From NCBI GenBank assembly GCA_944387545.1, contig CALXFE010000006.1:1-64000 (forward strand): 64,000 nucleotides of DNA. The letters are read 5' to 3'. How positions within the stretch are numbered: position 1 is the stretch's first letter; every line of letters starts with the position of its first letter. The stretch is from an uncultured Clostridia bacterium (GTDB lineage Bacteria > Bacillota > Clostridia > TANB77 > CAG-508). A program made the translations under genes and the position numbers. Below, piece after piece: positions 17,841-26,589 of this stretch. A model generated the notes under the pieces. The model did no database searches, had not been told where the DNA came from, and saw only the letters and a list, made by a program, of their open reading frames with translations.

Positions 17841-19150
17841 CAAAATTCGTGTAAGATTTTTAAATCTTTTATATAATCTTCTAAAGCAATTATATAGTCC
17901 ACTTCTTCTGAAAAATCATATTCTTTCTTTTTTGGAATTACCTCATCAATATATGGTTCTAATTCCTCTAAACAATCTTCTATTATTTCTTTGTTATCGC
18001 CATATATATCAACTGTAATTAATTCTTTTGAATGTCCCATCATTTTTGAAACTGCCTTTGGGCTAAAATCATTCTTTAATAATAAAGTACAATATGTTCT
18101 TCGTAAATCGTGCCATTTAATATCAGGTAAATTATTATCTTTTAATAATTGCTTAAAATGAGTAGATGCGTAACTCCTACTTCTTGGTCTTCCAAGATTA
18201 GAACAACAGATATATCCCAAATCTTGAAAACCATACTGCTTTTTATTTTGATACCTTTTCTTGTTTTTATTATATTTTTCTTTTTCTTTTAAAATTTCTT
18301 CAAAAACATAGTCAGGTATAATTAATTCTCTATTGCTAGATTCTGTCTTTGTTGGTATTTCTTGTTTCGTATATGTTTTAGGTGCAAAATCTTTTTTGTT
18401 AGAATTAGCTTTTATTCCTAATTGCCTTTGAATTTTGAGTGTTTTGTGTATGTAGTCTATGTCTTCATATTTTAAGCCATTAATTTCGCCTCTTCTTAAT
18501 CCCATTAGGACAGCAAATATTACTTGCATATGTATTCTTGTGTTTTCACTTGCTTTTACTAAAATTTTTACTTGTTCTAAAGATAGTGTTTTTGTACTAT
18601 CAACATTTACAATCCATGTATTTTTTTTCTTATCTTTTTTGGATACATTTGAAGTTGGATTTTTTATTAGTAATTTTTTATGTACTGCATAATCTAAAGA
18701 TGTTTTTAATACTGTTTCTATAAGCCTAATTCCTGTTGTAGTCGATTTAGATGCAAATTTATAAACAGATTTAATATTTTTTCTATTGATACTTGTTAAA
18801 TACATATTCCCTAAAACTGGTATAATGTATTTATTTATAGCATTAGAATATGCTACATAAGAATCATTAGTAATATTAGGTTTTTTAACTTTTTCTAGCC
18901 AAAAAATCATAAAAGGACCAACTTTAATTTTGGTATTAATTATATATGTTCCATTAGTAAGATCTGCAATAACATTATTTCTCTCTTTGTTAGCCTCTGT
19001 TTTTGTTTTAAATCCTGATTTCTGTTTAACTTTCTCGTTTTCATCTGACATCTTTAAAACTATTCTAAATCCATACTTTCCTTCAATGTGCATTACAGGT
19101 TTTACTTTCCAATCAATATATTGTTCTCCTATTATTTCATCAATATTCAA
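17828..19150 (-). CDS. Tyrosine recombinase (integrase) 1
   Basis: 440 residues. The N-terminal arm-binding AP2-like domain (about 20-65) and a SAM-like core-binding domain (about 75-165) precede the catalytic domain. Catalytic residues are visible: the first Arg in MGLRRGEINGL, His-x-x-Arg in WHDLRRTYC, the second His in MGHSKELITV, and the nucleophile in VDIYGD (Tyr). Such enzymes integrate and excise mobile elements. It is the last gene of the element on the uvrB side. Its upstream neighbour ends 6 bases before its start, so the two integrases are probably co-transcribed. No strong ribosome binding site stands out. Confidence 0.9.
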   Translation of the reverse strand: MNIDEIIGEQYIDWKVKPVMHIEGKYGFRIVLKMSDENEKVKQKSGFKTKTEANKERNNVIADLTNGTYIINTKIKVGPFMIFWLEKVKKPNITNDSYVAYSNAINKYIIPVLGNMYLTSINRKNIKSVYKFASKSTTTGIRLIETVLKTSLDYAVHKKLLIKNPTSNVSKKDKKKNTWIVNVDSTKTLSLEQVKILVKASENTRIHMQVIFAVLMGLRRGEINGLKYEDIDYIHKTLKIQRQLGIKANSNKKDFAPKTYTKQEIPTKTESSNRELIIPDYVFEEILKEKEKYNKNKKRYQNKKQYGFQDLGYICCSNLGRPRSRSYASTHFKQLLKDNNLPDIKWHDLRRTYCTLLLKNDFSPKAVSKMMGHSKELITVDIYGDNKEIIEDCLEELEPYIDEVIPKKKEYDFSEEVDYIIALEDYIKDLKILHEFCKIA

Positions 19151-19156
19151 TTAATA

Positions 19157-20329
19157 TCATTCCTTTTTCTTAAAGTTCTTATTCATAAATTTATTAATTT
19201 TTTCACTTTCATCCATTATGTCGCAGTATAACTCAAATGTAGTTTGGATAGAAGCATGACCTAACAAACCAGAAATTTTTTGAAGTACAACACCTCTTTC
19301 TAATAATATCGTGGCAAACATATGTCTTAAAGAGTGAACTGTGATGCAAGGTAAATTATTTTTGTTACATATCTTTGTAATATAATTATTTAATGCTGAA
19401 AAAGCATGAAAGCCACCATTTTCTTTACAACTAACTAAATCGTTATCAATAAATTTAGAGTTTATTCTTTTTAAATTTTCTATATACTCTTTTCTTATCT
19501 CTAATTCATTAATAATAATTTTTGGAACTTTTATAATTCTATAACTATTATTTGTTTTAGGTCTTTTTGTACCTAATGAATATTCTTCAATCTTAAAACC
19601 TATTTTATCCATTTCATCACTTAATCTACTACAGGTTGTTAATTGTCTACTAATTTTTAGTGTCTGTTTATCTATATTGAAATCAGAAAATTTTAATGCT
19701 AAAATTTCACCTTTTCTCAATCCACAAAATATACCTAGTAATATTTCTAAATACCAGTTTCCTTCAGAAACTAATCTCAAAAATTTCTTTAACTCTTTTT
19801 TATTGAAAACTACAACCTTTGCTTTTTTCCTTTTATATGCTTTAGTTCCTTCTACAGGATTTATATTAATAAATCCATCCTCTATAGCATCTTTAAAAGC
19901 AATATTTAATAATTCTCTTGATTTGTTTGGAGCTGATTCACATATTTTAGATGTTTTTTTTATTAAAATGTCTAAATAATCTATATTTATGTATTTTAAT
20001 AAAATATCTTCTTCAATATTAGGAAATATAAGATCATATAGTACATAAGCTCCCAACATTTGAGTTGTATTTTCTATTCTAATTGAATAAATATTTTCAA
20101 ACCAATATATTAAATATCTTTTTAGAGTTACTTTATTTTTGCCCTCTATAATAGTTTTAGAAACACTTCTTTCAAATTCTTCTGCCATTTTGAAATAGCT
20201 CTCTTCTGCTTCTTTTTCACTCTTAAAGCCTCCCTTTTTTCCATATTTAATAGAATGATCTGGAAGCAATGTTTTTGTCCTATGATACCAAGAGTTTCTT
20301 TCAAAGAAAGCTACTTTCTTTTTTTTCAT
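19157..20329 (-). CDS. Tyrosine recombinase (integrase) 2
   Basis: 390 residues with the same layout: a Tyr/Lys-rich arm-binding N-terminus, a core-binding domain (about 60-165) and a catalytic domain. Visible active-site motifs are FCGLRKGEILAL (Arg), VHSLRHMFAT (His, Arg), LGHASIQTTFELY (His, Tyr). It is clearly different in sequence from recombinase 1, so this is not a recent tandem duplication. The start follows GGAGGGGAT. Two adjacent, different integrases may act together, or may record two integration events at the same locus. Confidence 0.9.
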   Translation of the reverse strand: MKKKKVAFFERNSWYHRTKTLLPDHSIKYGKKGGFKSEKEAEESYFKMAEEFERSVSKTIIEGKNKVTLKRYLIYWFENIYSIRIENTTQMLGAYVLYDLIFPNIEEDILLKYINIDYLDILIKKTSKICESAPNKSRELLNIAFKDAIEDGFININPVEGTKAYKRKKAKVVVFNKKELKKFLRLVSEGNWYLEILLGIFCGLRKGEILALKFSDFNIDKQTLKISRQLTTCSRLSDEMDKIGFKIEEYSLGTKRPKTNNSYRIIKVPKIIINELEIRKEYIENLKRINSKFIDNDLVSCKENGGFHAFSALNNYITKICNKNNLPCITVHSLRHMFATILLERGVVLQKISGLLGHASIQTTFELYCDIMDESEKINKFMNKNFKKKE

Positions 20330-20347
20330 TTTTGATTTATCCCCTCC

Positions 20348-20551
20348 TTATTCAGACATACTTTGTATCCAGTTATTAAAAGATTGAATTGGAATTTTAT
20401 ATATAGTACCTATTTTTATTACTTTAAACGGTTCACCAGTCTTTTGTACTTCTTTTAAATATTCATAAGCTCTACTTCGACCAATTCCTAAAATATTTTG
20501 TATATCTTTTACATTATAAAACTTCCTTTCTTTAAAAATTATATCTTCCAT
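20348..20551 (-). CDS. Excisionase-like HTH protein
   Basis: 67 residues with a MerR/Xis-type winged helix: YNVKDIQNILGIGRSRAYEY followed by IGTIYKIPIQSFNNWIQ. Proteins of this kind bend DNA at attachment sites and turn integration into excision. It lies immediately upstream of the two recombinases on the same strand, the classic xis-int order. GGAGG precedes the start. Confidence 0.75.
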   Translation of the reverse strand: MEDIIFKERKFYNVKDIQNILGIGRSRAYEYLKEVQKTGEPFKVIKIGTIYKIPIQSFNNWIQSMSE

Positions 20552-20608
20552 TGGATACCTCCGTTATTATATTTTCATTTTAAATTTTTTTCTATTTGAG
20601 AAAAAAAT

Positions 20609-20881
20609 TTAGATAGTATTTGCTTTTTTTAATAAATCATCTAAACTATATACTTGTGGAATAACATCAATTTCTTTTATAATTTCATTTGCTGTAATTT
20701 CATTTGCACTATTCTTAATTAAATATAATCCAATTTTTGCGTATGCTATATATACTTGTTTCTCTTGCTCAATTACTTTATCCATTTCCATAGATAAATT
20801 CTCAATAGAGATTTTTTTTGATTGAGCTTTTAAATTTAAAAAGGCTTTCCTTATATATTTTTTACATTCTCTCTTATTCAT
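20609..20881 (-). CDS. Small hypothetical element protein, 90 residues
   Basis: A helical, charged, cytosolic protein starting MNKRECKKYIRKAFLNLKAQ. I recognise no domain. It has AGGTTT-like purines before the start, a weak ribosome binding site. Its position between the excisionase-like gene and the DUF3789-like gene suggests an element-specific role. Confidence 0.5.
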   Translation of the reverse strand: MNKRECKKYIRKAFLNLKAQSKKISIENLSMEMDKVIEQEKQVYIAYAKIGLYLIKNSANEITANEIIKEIDVIPQVYSLDDLLKKANTI

Positions 20882-20894
20882 TTAAACCTCCATA

Positions 20895-20922
20895 ATAAAA
20901 AAGCCAGATGCTCTGACTTTTT
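20895..20922. terminator. Terminator between the DUF3789-like gene and the 90-residue gene
   Basis: AAAAAAGCCAGA and TCTGACTTTTTT form a stem with one unpaired position and a 3-base loop, with A and T runs on either side. It ends the minus-strand unit starting near 22 kb and so separates it from the integrase unit. Confidence 0.7.
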
Positions 20923-20977
20923 TGAATTTAATTATTTAATCCATATTAGTATTTGAGAAAAAAATTTAGCTCAAAAA

Positions 20978-21088
20978 CTAATCTTTAATATTTTCATCTG
21001 CCTGTTTTCCAACAATTAAAATACAATGTAATACAAGTGCAACAATAGCACCTAGCATCATACCTGCTATAAATAATAATATACTCAC
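20978..21088 (-). CDS. DUF3789-like single-span membrane protein
   Basis: A 36-residue frame starting at a GTG with AGAGGTG upstream: a hydrophobic segment SILLFIAGMMLGAIVALVLH followed by a short polar tail with KQADENIKD. Tiny proteins of this kind (DUF3789) accompany conjugative and mobilisable elements of Firmicutes. The function is unknown. Confidence 0.6.
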   Translation of the reverse strand: MSILLFIAGMMLGAIVALVLHCILIVGKQADENIKD

Positions 21089-21103
21089 TTTACTACACCT
21101 CTT

Positions 21104-21580
21104 TTAAATTTCTACAAATGTTATATCATTTTCTCTACAAAGATGAATTATCATTGCTAGTTCTCTTTCACTCATTCCAAGTATTGTAAAAACATTCATT
21201 AATAAAATATCCATACTTTTATTTCTAATGTCTTGAATCAATTTATAGTAAGCATCTGTATTTTCACCTGGTGTTGAAATATATATTTTTCCTAGTTCTA
21301 TTCTGTCTTCACAAAACTTTCTAATTATTTTCATTTGTTTCTCTCTTGAATTATATGAATTGACAACATAACAATTTGCTTTTCCAGAAATAGCTTTTTC
21401 TATTATTTCATTATTTCTTTCTATGTTTTCATATAATTCTTCTACTTCATTAGGTTCATAAAGATCATAAATTAATTTCATTTGCTCTGAAAAATTTTTA
21501 TGATTTACTTTTACTTTCATTTTATATAGTAAATCCAATGTTATAGTAGCATAAGCTATCCCTTGCTTTTTTGTAATCAT
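21104..21580 (-). CDS. Resolvase-fold-like element protein
   Basis: 158 residues. The second half (about 60-158) runs from NCYVVNSYNSREKQMKIIRK and ends in RELAMIIHLCRENDITFVEI. That pattern recalls the resolvase fold of serine recombinases (the DxLxxxxLxxLGR...GV.F segment). I see no clear catalytic serine context, so it may be a non-catalytic relative. The first half is helical. GGAGAA precedes the start. It lies 18 bases after the HTH protein gene and is probably co-transcribed with it. The fold assignment is tentative. Confidence 0.45.
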   Translation of the reverse strand: MITKKQGIAYATITLDLLYKMKVKVNHKNFSEQMKLIYDLYEPNEVEELYENIERNNEIIEKAISGKANCYVVNSYNSREKQMKIIRKFCEDRIELGKIYISTPGENTDAYYKLIQDIRNKSMDILLMNVFTILGMSERELAMIIHLCRENDITFVEI

Positions 21581-21598
21581 TTTCTATTTCTCCTCTTA

Positions 21599-22015
21599 CT
21601 ACACTTTAATATACATAGGGAAATCATGTGGTTTTAATAAATTCTTTGTATCAAATTCATAACATTTTTTCTTTTCATTATATATATAAGCACTACTACA
21701 CCACTTTCTTAAATCTTGATTTCCTATACTAGAATGTTTTGATAACTCTTTTGCTGCTTGTTCATGCTTTTTTTTCATATCTATAAAATCTGTGTCTTTT
21801 TTATTTTTTCTTTTTGTATATATTAACTCTTTTTGAGTTTCTCTCCTTTGTATCAAATTATCTTTCTTTCGTTTTTCCTTTTCTTCTTTATATCTTTCGT
21901 CTTTTCTTAAAATCTTTGAAATATAGCTAACGGATGTATTTATGATTTGTGCTATTTCTGTTAAATTTTTCTTTTTTTCAAAATATAACTCATTAATTGT
22001 AGCAATTTTATCCAT
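21599..22015 (-). CDS. HTH DNA-binding protein of the element
   Basis: 138 residues. The N-terminus has a resolvase/sigma-type helix-turn-helix, EKKKNLTEIAQIINTSVSYI (about 13-32). A very basic Lys/Arg/Glu region (about 38-85) follows, and then a compact C-terminal part. It may regulate the element; the 14-bp inverted repeat at 22122-22180 just upstream is a candidate operator. The ribosome binding site is AAGGGAG. I do not know the exact family. Confidence 0.55.
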   Translation of the reverse strand: MDKIATINELYFEKKKNLTEIAQIINTSVSYISKILRKDERYKEEKEKRKKDNLIQRRETQKELIYTKRKNKKDTDFIDMKKKHEQAAKELSKHSSIGNQDLRKWCSSAYIYNEKKKCYEFDTKNLLKPHDFPMYIKV

Positions 22016-22107
22016 TATTCGCTCCCTTCATTGATTTTGGTTCAAAAAGTGTTTACATATTTCTTTGCACAGTTTTTCTATATAGACATATCTAGAATTT
22101 GCCTATA

Positions 22108-22180
22108 TTGATTTTTTTATTAACATATAGTATAATTAAACGGAATTTAAAAAGGGGAAAGTTCAGTTATACTATATGTT
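22108..22180. promoter_or_regulatory. Promoter with a 14-bp inverted repeat in a divergent region
   Basis: On the plus strand TTGATT (22108-22113), 17 bases and TATAAT (22131-22136) form a strong promoter. The left arm AACATATAGTATAA (22122-22135) covers the -10, and its exact inverted copy TTATACTATATGTT lies at 22167-22180. The minus strand of the right arm carries its own TATAAC. The gap 22016-22337 thus looks like a shared operator between the HTH gene and the DUF6076 gene; 22181-22320 shows nothing further. Confidence 0.55.
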
Positions 22181-22337
22181 ATGTGTCTGTTAGAAACATT
22201 GTGTAATTTGTTTTTGTTTCTAATTATCTGCATTATAAATTCCAAACTTTTTAAAGTCAATAAGTATTAGTTAAAAACGCTTGTAACACATTTTAACTTT
22301 GCCTTGCTTTTATGTTTTTAACAAAAAGGAGTTCATT

Positions 22338-23348
22338 ATGGATGAAAATGCTTATATTCAGGACATTATATCTGGTCTTGGATTAGCCTTAAACGAAAAA
22401 AATAATAGTGAAATAATCATAAATTATCCTATAAAATACGATAAAAAAAGTATGCAATTTATGATGGATACAAACTATAAAATAATAATGCAAAAGTTAG
22501 GCTCTTTTTTAGCCGACTTCTTAAATGCCGACTTTGATATTTTTGAAGATTTTTTTGAATTGTTTATTAAATATTCTTTAACATTTTTAGATTTTAAAAA
22601 GATACAAAAAATATTTGATAAAAATACTTGTTCTGAAGTAAATTTTAAAGAATTTTTAGAAAAACTATTAGAAAGAAACAAAAAAGAATATAAAAAATTG
22701 CAAGAACAAACTGATATGATATTAGACTATTGCCTATTAAACCCAAATAAAAAAGCAATGAACTTCAAGCCAATAGAAAGATTATATGTTTTAAGAAGAA
22801 TTGCATATAATTTGACACTATTAAACGAAAACAAAGCTTCTTATTATTCTGTAAATTTATTTTCTTCATATCCTGGAGAATCTGAAAAAGAAATATATGA
22901 TTTTTTATCACAAAAGAAGAATACAGTTATAGAATATGATTTAATTCTTCCTTATAATCTATCTGCTATAATCTACAAGTCTATTTGTAGCATTTTAAAA
23001 GGGAATGTATATTTGAAATCATGCAAAAATTGCAGTAGATATTTTATTGCTACTAATAAATCATACAATTACTGTGAAAATATTGCACCAAGCGAAAAGA
23101 AAAAAACTTGTAGAGAAATTGGAAGAAGACTTGTTTTTGAAAATAATAAAAATAATGATCCTATACTTGCTTCTTACTATCAATTATATAATAGGAAAGC
23201 AATGATGAAATCAAGAAATTCTGATATTGCAAAATATATTACTGATTTTGATAAATTTAAGGAAACTGGAAAGAAAAAAGTTGCTCAATACAAAAATGGT
23301 AAATTATCTCCAGACGATTTTAAAAGATGGATTGAGAAAAACGGTTAA
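22338..23348 (+). CDS. DUF6076-type protein
   Basis: 336 residues starting at the ATG after AAAAGGAG. A helical N-terminal part is followed by a small zinc-ribbon-like module, CKNCSRYFIATNKSYNYC with a later Cys, and a basic C-terminal region ending in DDFKRWIEKNG. This C-terminal layout matches DUF6076 proteins found on mobile elements of Firmicutes; the function is unknown. A longer start in frame at 22299 has no ribosome binding site. It is the only plus-strand gene of the element and reads from the promoter at 22108. Confidence 0.65.
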   Translation: MDENAYIQDIISGLGLALNEKNNSEIIINYPIKYDKKSMQFMMDTNYKIIMQKLGSFLADFLNADFDIFEDFFELFIKYSLTFLDFKKIQKIFDKNTCSEVNFKEFLEKLLERNKKEYKKLQEQTDMILDYCLLNPNKKAMNFKPIERLYVLRRIAYNLTLLNENKASYYSVNLFSSYPGESEKEIYDFLSQKKNTVIEYDLILPYNLSAIIYKSICSILKGNVYLKSCKNCSRYFIATNKSYNYCENIAPSEKKKTCREIGRRLVFENNKNNDPILASYYQLYNRKAMMKSRNSDIAKYITDFDKFKETGKKKVAQYKNGKLSPDDFKRWIEKNG

Positions 23349-23353
23349 ATTAT

Positions 23354-23388
23354 AAAAATAAAAGGTAAGTTTCTTACCTTTTATTTTT
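23354..23388. terminator. Bidirectional terminator
   Basis: AAAAATAAAAGGTAAG pairs perfectly with CTTACCTTTTATTTTT around three T. It is shared by the convergent DUF6076 and YolD-like genes. Confidence 0.85.
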
Positions 23389-23400
23389 ATCAAAATATAT

Positions 23401-23829
23401 TTATTCATACATTTTAAATATTTCTCCTGAAATATTGATTATATCATTTATTGGTATATCTGTATTATTAGCTAAATATATATGTTGATTATATAAATCA
23501 ATCTTTTTTACAATACCTGTAACAATTATATATGAGCCACCATCTTTCTTTAAATCAGGAATAAAATATGTAATTGATATTTCTGGTTTATTCTTTATCT
23601 GTTCCATAATTATTTGCAATTTACTATCTAATATTGACTTTAATTCATCATCAATATCTATTTTTTCACTGGTTTCTCTTGAAGTTTCTTTTATTGCATC
23701 TTCGTATCCTGTTAATGCTGCAAAAGGTGCAAATTGTGCTGAACGAGCATACAAAGACATTTGTGGATGTTTTTTTGATACATGATGAGGTAAATTTATT
23801 ATATCATCATATTGTTTATCATATTTCAC
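23401..23829 (-). CDS. YolD-like family protein
   Basis: 142 residues. The N-terminal hallmark RSAQFAPFAALTGYEDAIKE (about 29-48) is typical of the family, followed by a beta-rich domain for a small OB-like fold. YolD-like genes are usually paired with a Y-family polymerase of the UvrX/UmuC type and are thought to act with it in damage tolerance. Here the polymerase gene lies 19 bases upstream on the same strand. GGAGATGG precedes the start. Confidence 0.85.
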   Translation of the reverse strand: MKYDKQYDDIINLPHHVSKKHPQMSLYARSAQFAPFAALTGYEDAIKETSRETSEKIDIDDELKSILDSKLQIIMEQIKNKPEISITYFIPDLKKDGGSYIIVTGIVKKIDLYNQHIYLANNTDIPINDIINISGEIFKMYE

Positions 23830-23848
23830 TTAACCATCTCCTTCTTTT

Positions 23849-25348
23849 TTAACTTTTATGTCCTCCAATTTGCCCATTTCTTTCGATTGTAGTTCCACCT
23901 TCAATAAGATTCATTCCCTTTAAAACAGCATTTTTTCCATACTTTGTTTTTATATCCAATACTGCTTTTTGTAATTCTTTTTCTGATTTTTCTTTGTTTT
24001 GTTGTCTTTCAACTTCATTATAATCTATGAATAAATTTATTTGTTCAAATTTCTTATTATTTTTATAATCATCTTCATTTACAACATCTTCAGCTGTAAT
24101 ATTTATTCTTCTAACTAATAAATTTTTGTTAATAATACTTTCATAAAGATTCATTACATAGTCAGTTATTATTTTCGTGGATGATGTCTTGTGATCTATA
24201 TTTATAGTGCCATGTGCAGACTTGGGAACTTTCCTTCCATAATGGTCTAATGTAACTTCTCCCAAATATGATTTATTTATTTCAGGATTTAAAAGATTTT
24301 CAATATCATATCCTATAGTTAAAACCATTTTACTTGTAACTAAATTCTTTTTTACTAAATCCAATGTAAGAAGCTCTGTCATCTCTTTTACTATTAATTT
24401 TGTCTTTTCATAATTGTATGGACAATGTAATACTTGTCCTGAACTTATACTATTCGTTACTGGCTTGTATGACTTTATACTTTCAATGGTACAAGGTTCA
24501 TATCCCCATGCGTGATCTATCAATAATTCTGCATTTATACCAAATAATTTATATAGCAATTCCTCGTTTTTTTCTGAAGTACGAGCTATATCTCCCATAG
24601 TATATATGCCATTTTTTTCTAATTTATTTGATATACCCTTTCCAACTCTCCAAAAATCTGTTAATGGTCTATGACTCCATAAATACTTTCTATATGTCAT
24701 TTCATCTAGTCCAGCAATTCTTACTCCGTTCTTATCTGGTGTTATATGCTTTGCAACAATATCCATAGCAACTTTGCAAAGATATAAATTTGTTCCTATT
24801 CCTGCTGTTGCAGTTATTCCTGTTTCATCATATACATTTTTAATAACTCTAGTAACTAGCTCTCTTGGTGTTGTTTTATAAGTTTGCAAATAATGGGTTA
24901 CATCTATAAAAACCTCATCAATGGAATATACATATATATCGTCAGCAGAAAACCATTTTAAATAAATATTATAAATTCTAGTGCTATATTTCATATAATA
25001 ACTCATTCGTGGTGGAGCTATTATATAGCTTAATTCTAAATCTTTGTTTTTCTTTAGTGCAATATCGTCATAAGAGGAACAAGTAAATTTATGTCCTGGT
25101 GCATTAATTTTCCTTTGAGCATTTATTTCATTAACTTTTTGTATAACCTCAAATAATCTTGCCCTTCCTGGTATTCCATATTGTTTTAGTGATGGACTTA
25201 CAGCAAGACAGACTGTTTTTTCTGTTCTACTACTATCAGCTACAACTAAATTTGTTGTAATTGGATTCAGTCCTCTTTCTTGACATTCAACAGAGGCATA
25301 AAAACTTTTTAGATCTATTGCGATATACACTTTATCATATTTATTCAC
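23849..25348 (-). CDS. Y-family DNA polymerase (UvrX/DinB-like)
   Basis: About 499 residues. The polymerase core starts with VYIAIDLKSFYASVECQERG, including the first catalytic acidic site and steric-gate Phe-Tyr. It continues to IYVYSIDEVFIDVTHYL (second acidic pair), then helix-hairpin-helix and little-finger regions. It would copy damaged templates with low fidelity. Three starts are possible: TTG 25369, ATG 25354 and GTG 25348. The GGGAGG is best spaced for the GTG at 25348. A LexA-like box covers its promoter, suggesting SOS control. Placement on a mobile element next to YolD is typical. Confidence 0.88.
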   Translation of the reverse strand: MNKYDKVYIAIDLKSFYASVECQERGLNPITTNLVVADSSRTEKTVCLAVSPSLKQYGIPGRARLFEVIQKVNEINAQRKINAPGHKFTCSSYDDIALKKNKDLELSYIIAPPRMSYYMKYSTRIYNIYLKWFSADDIYVYSIDEVFIDVTHYLQTYKTTPRELVTRVIKNVYDETGITATAGIGTNLYLCKVAMDIVAKHITPDKNGVRIAGLDEMTYRKYLWSHRPLTDFWRVGKGISNKLEKNGIYTMGDIARTSEKNEELLYKLFGINAELLIDHAWGYEPCTIESIKSYKPVTNSISSGQVLHCPYNYEKTKLIVKEMTELLTLDLVKKNLVTSKMVLTIGYDIENLLNPEINKSYLGEVTLDHYGRKVPKSAHGTINIDHKTSSTKIITDYVMNLYESIINKNLLVRRINITAEDVVNEDDYKNNKKFEQINLFIDYNEVERQQNKEKSEKELQKAVLDIKTKYGKNAVLKGMNLIEGGTTIERNGQIGGHKS

Positions 25349-25380
25349 TTTCATACCTCCCTTTCCCAATATCTATTGTC

Positions 25381-25418
25381 ATTATAACACTTTTATTTTT
25401 ATTTGTAAACATTTGTTT
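25381..25418 (-). promoter_or_regulatory. Promoter and LexA-like box of the polymerase operon
   Basis: On the minus strand TTTACA (25409-25404), 17 bases, TATAAT (25386-25381). Overlapping the -35 is AAAC-AAAT-GTTT (25418-25407), which matches the Gram-positive LexA pattern GAAC-N4-GTTC except for the outermost bases. Confidence 0.55.
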
Positions 25419-25506
25419 GTTTATGGATTAAAAAATTTTGAGTAAGCATTATTTGCTTCCCCTTTTTTACTATAAATTTTCATCATTTTCTATAATTTGT
25501 AACGCA

Positions 25507-25537
25507 AACAGGAGAATAAAATATCTGCTCTCCTGTT
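25507..25537. terminator. Hairpin downstream of the ClbS-like gene
   Basis: AACAGGAGA / TCTCCTGTT, a perfect 9-bp stem with a 13-base loop. It lacks a U-tract on the minus strand, so it is a weak terminator or RNA-stabilising hairpin. The surrounding 25,419-25,568 is otherwise featureless. Confidence 0.45.
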
Positions 25538-25568
25538 GTGTTCTTACTCAATAAATTGTAATTTGTAG

Positions 25569-26078
25569 TTATTTAATATCTTTTTTCCACTTTCTAATTT
25601 TACTTCTAAAATTTTTAAAATTAGCAATAGTGTTTAAATGAACTAATCTACATACACTAAACTTTTTACCATTCGTTTTAGCCCAATTTTTTTTACCATC
25701 TTCAAACAAATCCTCATCAGATAAGTTGTTTACCAATTCTATAATGTTTACTACTTTTTGATTAAAGATATTTACTAACTCGTTAAAAGAATAACTATTG
25801 TATTTATTATAAAAACTTTGATACAACCAGTCTAAATCATTCCATTTCCATTCAGTAGCAAGTGTCGTTTTTTGTATTCCTCTTTGTTCTTCATCTTCCC
25901 AAGATAATACTAAATCCATCCAACCTATACAAAATGCTAACATTTGAAAAGGACTATATTCTATTTCTTCGTCAATTTTATTCATAGAGGTTTCTTCTAT
26001 ATCAGAGTATTCTTTTATGAATAAATTTGCATTATTTTTAATTGTCTCTATCAATTCTGATTTATTATTATATTTCAT
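25569..26078 (-). CDS. ClbS/DfsB-type four-helix-bundle protein
   Basis: 169 residues, all-helical. The pattern MKYNNKSELIETIKNNANLF, then MLAFCIGWMDLVLSWEDEE and later WKWNDLDWLYQSFY fits the ClbS/DfsB (DUF1706) family. In colibactin producers ClbS protects the host cell from the toxin by hydrolysing its warhead; most relatives have no known substrate. No colibactin genes are present here, so the role is open. The start has AAAGGTG a few bases upstream. It is 33 bases downstream of a DUF3788 gene on the same strand, so the two may be co-transcribed. Confidence 0.75.
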   Translation of the reverse strand: MKYNNKSELIETIKNNANLFIKEYSDIEETSMNKIDEEIEYSPFQMLAFCIGWMDLVLSWEDEEQRGIQKTTLATEWKWNDLDWLYQSFYNKYNSYSFNELVNIFNQKVVNIIELVNNLSDEDLFEDGKKNWAKTNGKKFSVCRLVHLNTIANFKNFRSKIRKWKKDIK

Positions 26079-26111
26079 AATTTTGACACCTTTCTATTAA
26101 AAAAATTATTA

Positions 26112-26519
26112 TTATTTTTTATTTGGTTTTCTTTTTATAAAAAGTAATTTTTTTAAATCTTCTAATATTGAATAATCAGTTATATTAAACATAACCCATT
26201 TTCCATCGTGGTATGTTTGTGCATTATCATAGGTTTCTAGTACATCAGAAGACAATTCGTTCCTTATTTCTTCAACTTTAGTCCTTTCATCTTTACCAAA
26301 GATAATCATAAATCCCAATGTGTTATCTTTAAAATAAAATGCACATAAAGTTTTTCCACCTTTTCTAAACTTATATTCATAACTCCATTTTTTACCACCA
26401 TCATTCCATATTTGTTCCATATCATAAAGTTTTGTTATTTCATCAACAATATCATAAAAAGTATTAACTTTATCAATTCCAACTAACTTTTCTAATTCTT
26501 CTCTTTTTATATTTTCCAT
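26112..26519 (-). CDS. DUF3788-type protein
   Basis: About 135 residues from the ATG at 26519; an upstream TTG at 26537 is less likely. Features typical of the family are KKWSYEYKFRKGGKTLCAFY and the C-terminal YHDGKWVMFNI segment. The fold resembles small ligand-binding domains of the YdhG/DUF1801 kind, but no activity is known. The ribosome binding site (AGTAGGT) is weak. Confidence 0.7.
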   Translation of the reverse strand: MENIKREELEKLVGIDKVNTFYDIVDEITKLYDMEQIWNDGGKKWSYEYKFRKGGKTLCAFYFKDNTLGFMIIFGKDERTKVEEIRNELSSDVLETYDNAQTYHDGKWVMFNITDYSILEDLKKLLFIKRKPNKK

Positions 26520-26589
26520 TATATGACCTACTTTCAAATTACTATTTTTCTATTGGTACAATATTATCATAAATAATAATTATTATCAA

